Shown here piece after piece: positions 61,258-64,000 of a stretch of 64,000 bases of DNA. The position numbers and the translations under genes are program-made. The stretch lies in contig JBHBQE010000021.1 of NCBI GenBank assembly GCA_041776485.1, forward strand, positions 1 to 64,000, read 5' to 3'. This DNA comes from JBHBQE01 sp041776485. GTDB lineage: Bacteria > Bacillota > Clostridia > Lachnospirales > Lachnospiraceae. The notes under the pieces were generated by a model. It ran no database searches and was not told the origin of the DNA. It worked only from the letters and a program-made list of their open reading frames with translations. Each line of letters begins with the position of its first letter. Within the stretch, counting starts at the first letter, position 1.

Positions 61258-62508
61258 ATGGCTTACTCAGTTAGCTTTGTTACGAGATATATAAAATCTC
61301 TGCTGGAAAATGATCTGCATCTTCAATCGATAAAGGTTGAGGGAGAAGTCTCCAATATAACCTATCAAAGCAATGGGAACATATACTTTACATTAAAGGA
61401 TGATTCGGCATTGCTTCCATGCGTAATGTTTAAATCAAATGGGAGAAGACTGGCATTTAGACCTGATACCGGATCCAAAATTGAAGTGTCAGGCAGAATT
61501 TCCTTATATGAACCCAATGGTAAATATCAGCTTATTGCCACCAGTATAAAAGCCTGTGGACAGGGGGAACTTTACAGGCGGTTTATGGAGTTAAAGGAGG
61601 AACTGGAAGAGGCGGGAATGTTTGACTCCTCCTATAAAAGATTAATTCCCAGTCATATTAGAACCCTAGGTGTAATAACTTCTCCCACAGGTGCTGCCAT
61701 AAGGGATATTATTAGTATTGCAACAGGAAAGAACCCATATATTTCAATTATTCTATATCCTGCATTGGTGCAGGGTGAGGGTGCTAAAGAAAGCCTTGCA
61801 AGGGGTATCTGCACTCTTGACAGTATGGGATTAGATGTGATTATTCTAGGTCGCGGGGGAGGTTCCATGGAGGATCTTTGGGCATTTAATGAAAGAATTG
61901 TGGCAGAGGCAATTTTTGCGTCAAATACCCCAATTATATCGGCAGTAGGGCATGAAACAGATTTTTCCATATCGGATTATGTGGCGGATTTAAGAGCGCC
62001 CACTCCTACAGCAGCGGCAGAAATAGCAGTTTATTCTATGGAGGAGCTTAAGGGTAATTTAGCCGGTATTTACGGTAGGCTAAATAATGATATATATAGC
62101 GTTATAGAAAAGAACCAAAAAAGGGCAGAGTATTCCCATAAGCATATACTTAGCTTAAGCCCCAAAGCTATATTAAATAGAAAAAGGGTAAGGCTTCAAA
62201 ATGTATCAAAGCTTATGTATAATGCTATGAAAAGTAAGCTGGATAGAGGAGAAAAGCTTCAAAATATGGCAAAACTTTTGGATAATACTATGCTGAATAA
62301 GCTGGAGCTTTCCCGGGAAAATATTAAAAGAATGGCTAATGGATTAAATGCTCTGTCCCCTGCAGCCAGACTGTCTCAGGGTTATTCCTATATTACTGAC
62401 AGTGAGGGTAAGAATATATACAAAAAAGATGATGTAAGCCCGGGGGATAGAGTGAATATTCGGGTTTGCGACGGTGATATAATTGCAGAGGTAAGAGAGG
62501 TGATATAA
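61258..62508 (+). CDS. xseA: Exodeoxyribonuclease VII large subunit
   Basis: A 416-residue subunit. The N-terminal OB fold (LQSIKVEGEVSNITYQSNGN, YFTLKDDSALLPCVMFK) is followed by the catalytic core LGVITSPTGAAIRDI, VIILGRGGGSMEDLW and VGHETDFSISDYVADLRAPT, then a coiled-coil C-terminus. With XseB it degrades ssDNA. It overlaps xseB by one base. Confidence 0.97.
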   Translation: MAYSVSFVTRYIKSLLENDLHLQSIKVEGEVSNITYQSNGNIYFTLKDDSALLPCVMFKSNGRRLAFRPDTGSKIEVSGRISLYEPNGKYQLIATSIKACGQGELYRRFMELKEELEEAGMFDSSYKRLIPSHIRTLGVITSPTGAAIRDIISIATGKNPYISIILYPALVQGEGAKESLARGICTLDSMGLDVIILGRGGGSMEDLWAFNERIVAEAIFASNTPIISAVGHETDFSISDYVADLRAPTPTAAAEIAVYSMEELKGNLAGIYGRLNNDIYSVIEKNQKRAEYSHKHILSLSPKAILNRKRVRLQNVSKLMYNAMKSKLDRGEKLQNMAKLLDNTMLNKLELSRENIKRMANGLNALSPAARLSQGYSYITDSEGKNIYKKDDVSPGDRVNIRVCDGDIIAEVREVI

Positions 62509-62735
62509 TGGCTAAGAAAAAAGAAATAAAAATTGAAGAGGGTTTAGAGCGCCTGGAATATATACTTAGCCGCATGGAGGAAAAGGATATTGAGCTTATG
62601 GAGTCCTTTGAACTGTATGAAGAGGGTGTTGGTCTATTAAAAAATATTGTGAAACAGATAGATAATGTTGAGAAAAAAGTGCAGATTCTTTCTCAGGAGG
62701 GAGGGTTAACAGATTTTTTGGGTGAGGCGGAATGA
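62508..62735 (+). CDS. xseB: Exodeoxyribonuclease VII small subunit
   Basis: A 75-residue helical subunit. LERLEYILSRMEEKDIELME and SFELYEEGVGLLKNIVKQID match XseB. It sits between xseA and ispA with one- to four-base overlaps, so the subunits are made in one transcript. Confidence 0.95.
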   Translation: MAKKKEIKIEEGLERLEYILSRMEEKDIELMESFELYEEGVGLLKNIVKQIDNVEKKVQILSQEGGLTDFLGEAE

Positions 62736-63616
62736 GGGACCTACTTTTAGCTAAAACCAGGGAGGTTGAAGATATTATATATCCCTATTTTAATTTGGAG
62801 AGGGAGATTACAGAAAGTCTCAGGGAGCCAATGGAATATTCACTTAAGGCAGGCGGAAAACGGCTTCGTCCCATGCTAATGAGAGAGGCTTCACTTTTAT
62901 ACTCAAAAAATCCAAATACATTGCCGTTATTCATGGCAGCTATTGAAATGATACATACCTATTCTCTTGTACATGATGACCTGCCGGATATGGATAATGA
63001 TGAGCTTCGCCATGGAAAAATGTCAACTCACAGGAAATTCGGTTCGGCAATGGGAATTTTATGCGGGGACGCGCTGTTAAATTACGCCTATGAATTGGTG
63101 TTTAAAGCAATATCCATGGGGGAGGACATCTCTGTAATTAAAGCGGGGCAAATACTGGCAAATTCCGCAGGTGCTTTGGGAATGGTGGGAGGACAGAGTC
63201 TTGATGTATTAAGTGATAAAACCGGTATAAATCTGGGGGAGAAGGAGATCCTATATATTTATGAAAACAAAACAGGAAAGCTGATTTCAGCGGCGCTTAA
63301 AATAGGGGGAGTTTTAGCTCATGCCAGTGAGAGGGATATAGAAAGACTTGAAAAAATAGGTATAAATGTTGGATTTGCCTTTCAAATACAAGATGATATA
63401 CTTGATATTGAGGGAGATGAGACAGTTTTAGGAAAGCCAATCGGGAGTGATATCTCTAATAACAAGAAAACCTATGTGGAAATATTTGGTATGGATAAAT
63501 CTAAATCCATGGTAAAGAGCCTTACTCAGGAGGCATTGGAGATATTATACGATTTGCCCTGTAACAGTAACTTTTTGTGTAATTTATTTGATTATTTAAT
63601 AAAGCGGGAAAAATAA
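62732..63616 (+). CDS. ispA: Farnesyl (geranyl) diphosphate synthase
   Basis: A 294-residue class I prenyltransferase making C15 isoprenoid diphosphate from IPP and DMAPP. The two Asp-rich motifs are VHDDLPDMDNDELRHG and FQIQDDILDIEGDE; GGKRLRPML binds the diphosphate. It overlaps xseB by four bases and dxs by one, a typical Firmicutes isoprenoid operon. Confidence 0.95.
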   Translation: MRDLLLAKTREVEDIIYPYFNLEREITESLREPMEYSLKAGGKRLRPMLMREASLLYSKNPNTLPLFMAAIEMIHTYSLVHDDLPDMDNDELRHGKMSTHRKFGSAMGILCGDALLNYAYELVFKAISMGEDISVIKAGQILANSAGALGMVGGQSLDVLSDKTGINLGEKEILYIYENKTGKLISAALKIGGVLAHASERDIERLEKIGINVGFAFQIQDDILDIEGDETVLGKPIGSDISNNKKTYVEIFGMDKSKSMVKSLTQEALEILYDLPCNSNFLCNLFDYLIKREK

Positions 63617-64000
63617 TGTATCTTGATAAAATTAATAAAACAAACGACATTAAACAGTTTAACATTGATGAATTAAATGAGTTGTCTAAGGAAATAAGGA
63701 AATTTCTGGTTAAAAATATATCACAAACAGGGGGACATCTGGCGTCGAATCTCGGTGCTGTGGAATTAACTTTAGCCCTCCACCATATTTTGGATTTTCC
63801 AAAGGATAAGCTTATTTTTGATGTGGGTCATCAGGCATACATCCATAAAATTCTTACAGGAAGAAAAGATGAATTTAAGAATCTCAGGAAAACCAGAGGG
63901 CTTAGCGGTTTTCCTAATCCTAATGAAAATGAAAATGACCTTTTTAGAGGCGGTCATGCCTCTACCTCTATTGGCGAGGGGGTAGGACTATGTGAGGCAA
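63616..64000 (+). CDS. dxs: 1-deoxy-D-xylulose-5-phosphate synthase, 5' part (partial at window end)
   Basis: The first 128 residues of DXP synthase, the thiamine-diphosphate enzyme that opens the MEP isoprenoid pathway. Visible are GGHLASNLGAVELTLALH, LIFDVGHQAYIHKILTGR, LSGFPNPNENENDLF and GHASTSIGEGVGL, which contain TPP- and substrate-contacting His residues. ATG overlaps the ispA stop (TAATG). The rest lies beyond the window. Confidence 0.96.
   Translation, partial: MYLDKINKTNDIKQFNIDELNELSKEIRKFLVKNISQTGGHLASNLGAVELTLALHHILDFPKDKLIFDVGHQAYIHKILTGRKDEFKNLRKTRGLSGFPNPNENENDLFRGGHASTSIGEGVGLCEA

Overview
The window comes from an AT-rich, motile, strictly anaerobic Firmicute, most like a Lachnospiraceae member. 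This rests on protein content: two glycyl radical enzymes with activases, flagellin, a chemoreceptor, Asp23, ECF transporter genes, and spaced GGAGG ribosome sites. Placement is inference; no rRNA is present.

Layout. 1-2.4 kb: the 3' part of uvrB and a LysO-type exporter. 2.5-3.8 kb: a tRNA-Ala(GGC) followed by a decayed island with an AlbA_2-type pseudogene and a possible LPXTG surface-protein remnant. 3.8-10.1 kb: a MATE pump, a DUF6033-like protein, a PAS-GGDEF cyclase and uvrA. 10.3-29.2 kb: a carbohydrate locus. It holds a YihS/AGE-type sugar isomerase, a glycyl radical enzyme with its activase and a large ROK-like protein. A second, YbiW/PflD-like glycyl radical enzyme on the other strand has its own minimal activase. 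A DeoR-type regulator, a ROK kinase, a ribose-type ABC importer, an MFS transporter and an aldo/keto reductase follow. 29.4-32.7 kb: a chemoreceptor broken at a G11 tract and a short flagellin. 32.7-64 kb: mainly housekeeping genes: malQ, PBP1a, thiamine pyrophosphokinase, metY-like, aminotransferases, HD-GYP phosphodiesterase, nth, VanW, ecfA1A2T-truA, typA, recJ, an L,D-transpeptidase, hisC, asp23-nusB-xseAB-ispA-dxs.

How it fits together. The 10-29 kb locus reads as import of a sugar or sugar-like compound, phosphorylation by ROK kinases, isomerisation, and radical C-O or related bond cleavage, with final carbonyl reduction. A shared motif, GAACG-N12-TTTCGTA, lies at the promoters of the second glycyl radical enzyme and of the ROK/ABC operon and may be the operator of the local DeoR protein. 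The substrate is not fixed by sequence; anhydrohexitols are one option for the second enzyme.

Two long G tracts (G10 in the cyclase, G11 in the chemoreceptor) suggest phase-variable signalling. The chemoreceptor appears OFF as read. A structured two-hairpin repeat occurs at 19.4 kb and as a tandem array at 39.4 kb; base changes between copies keep the stems paired.
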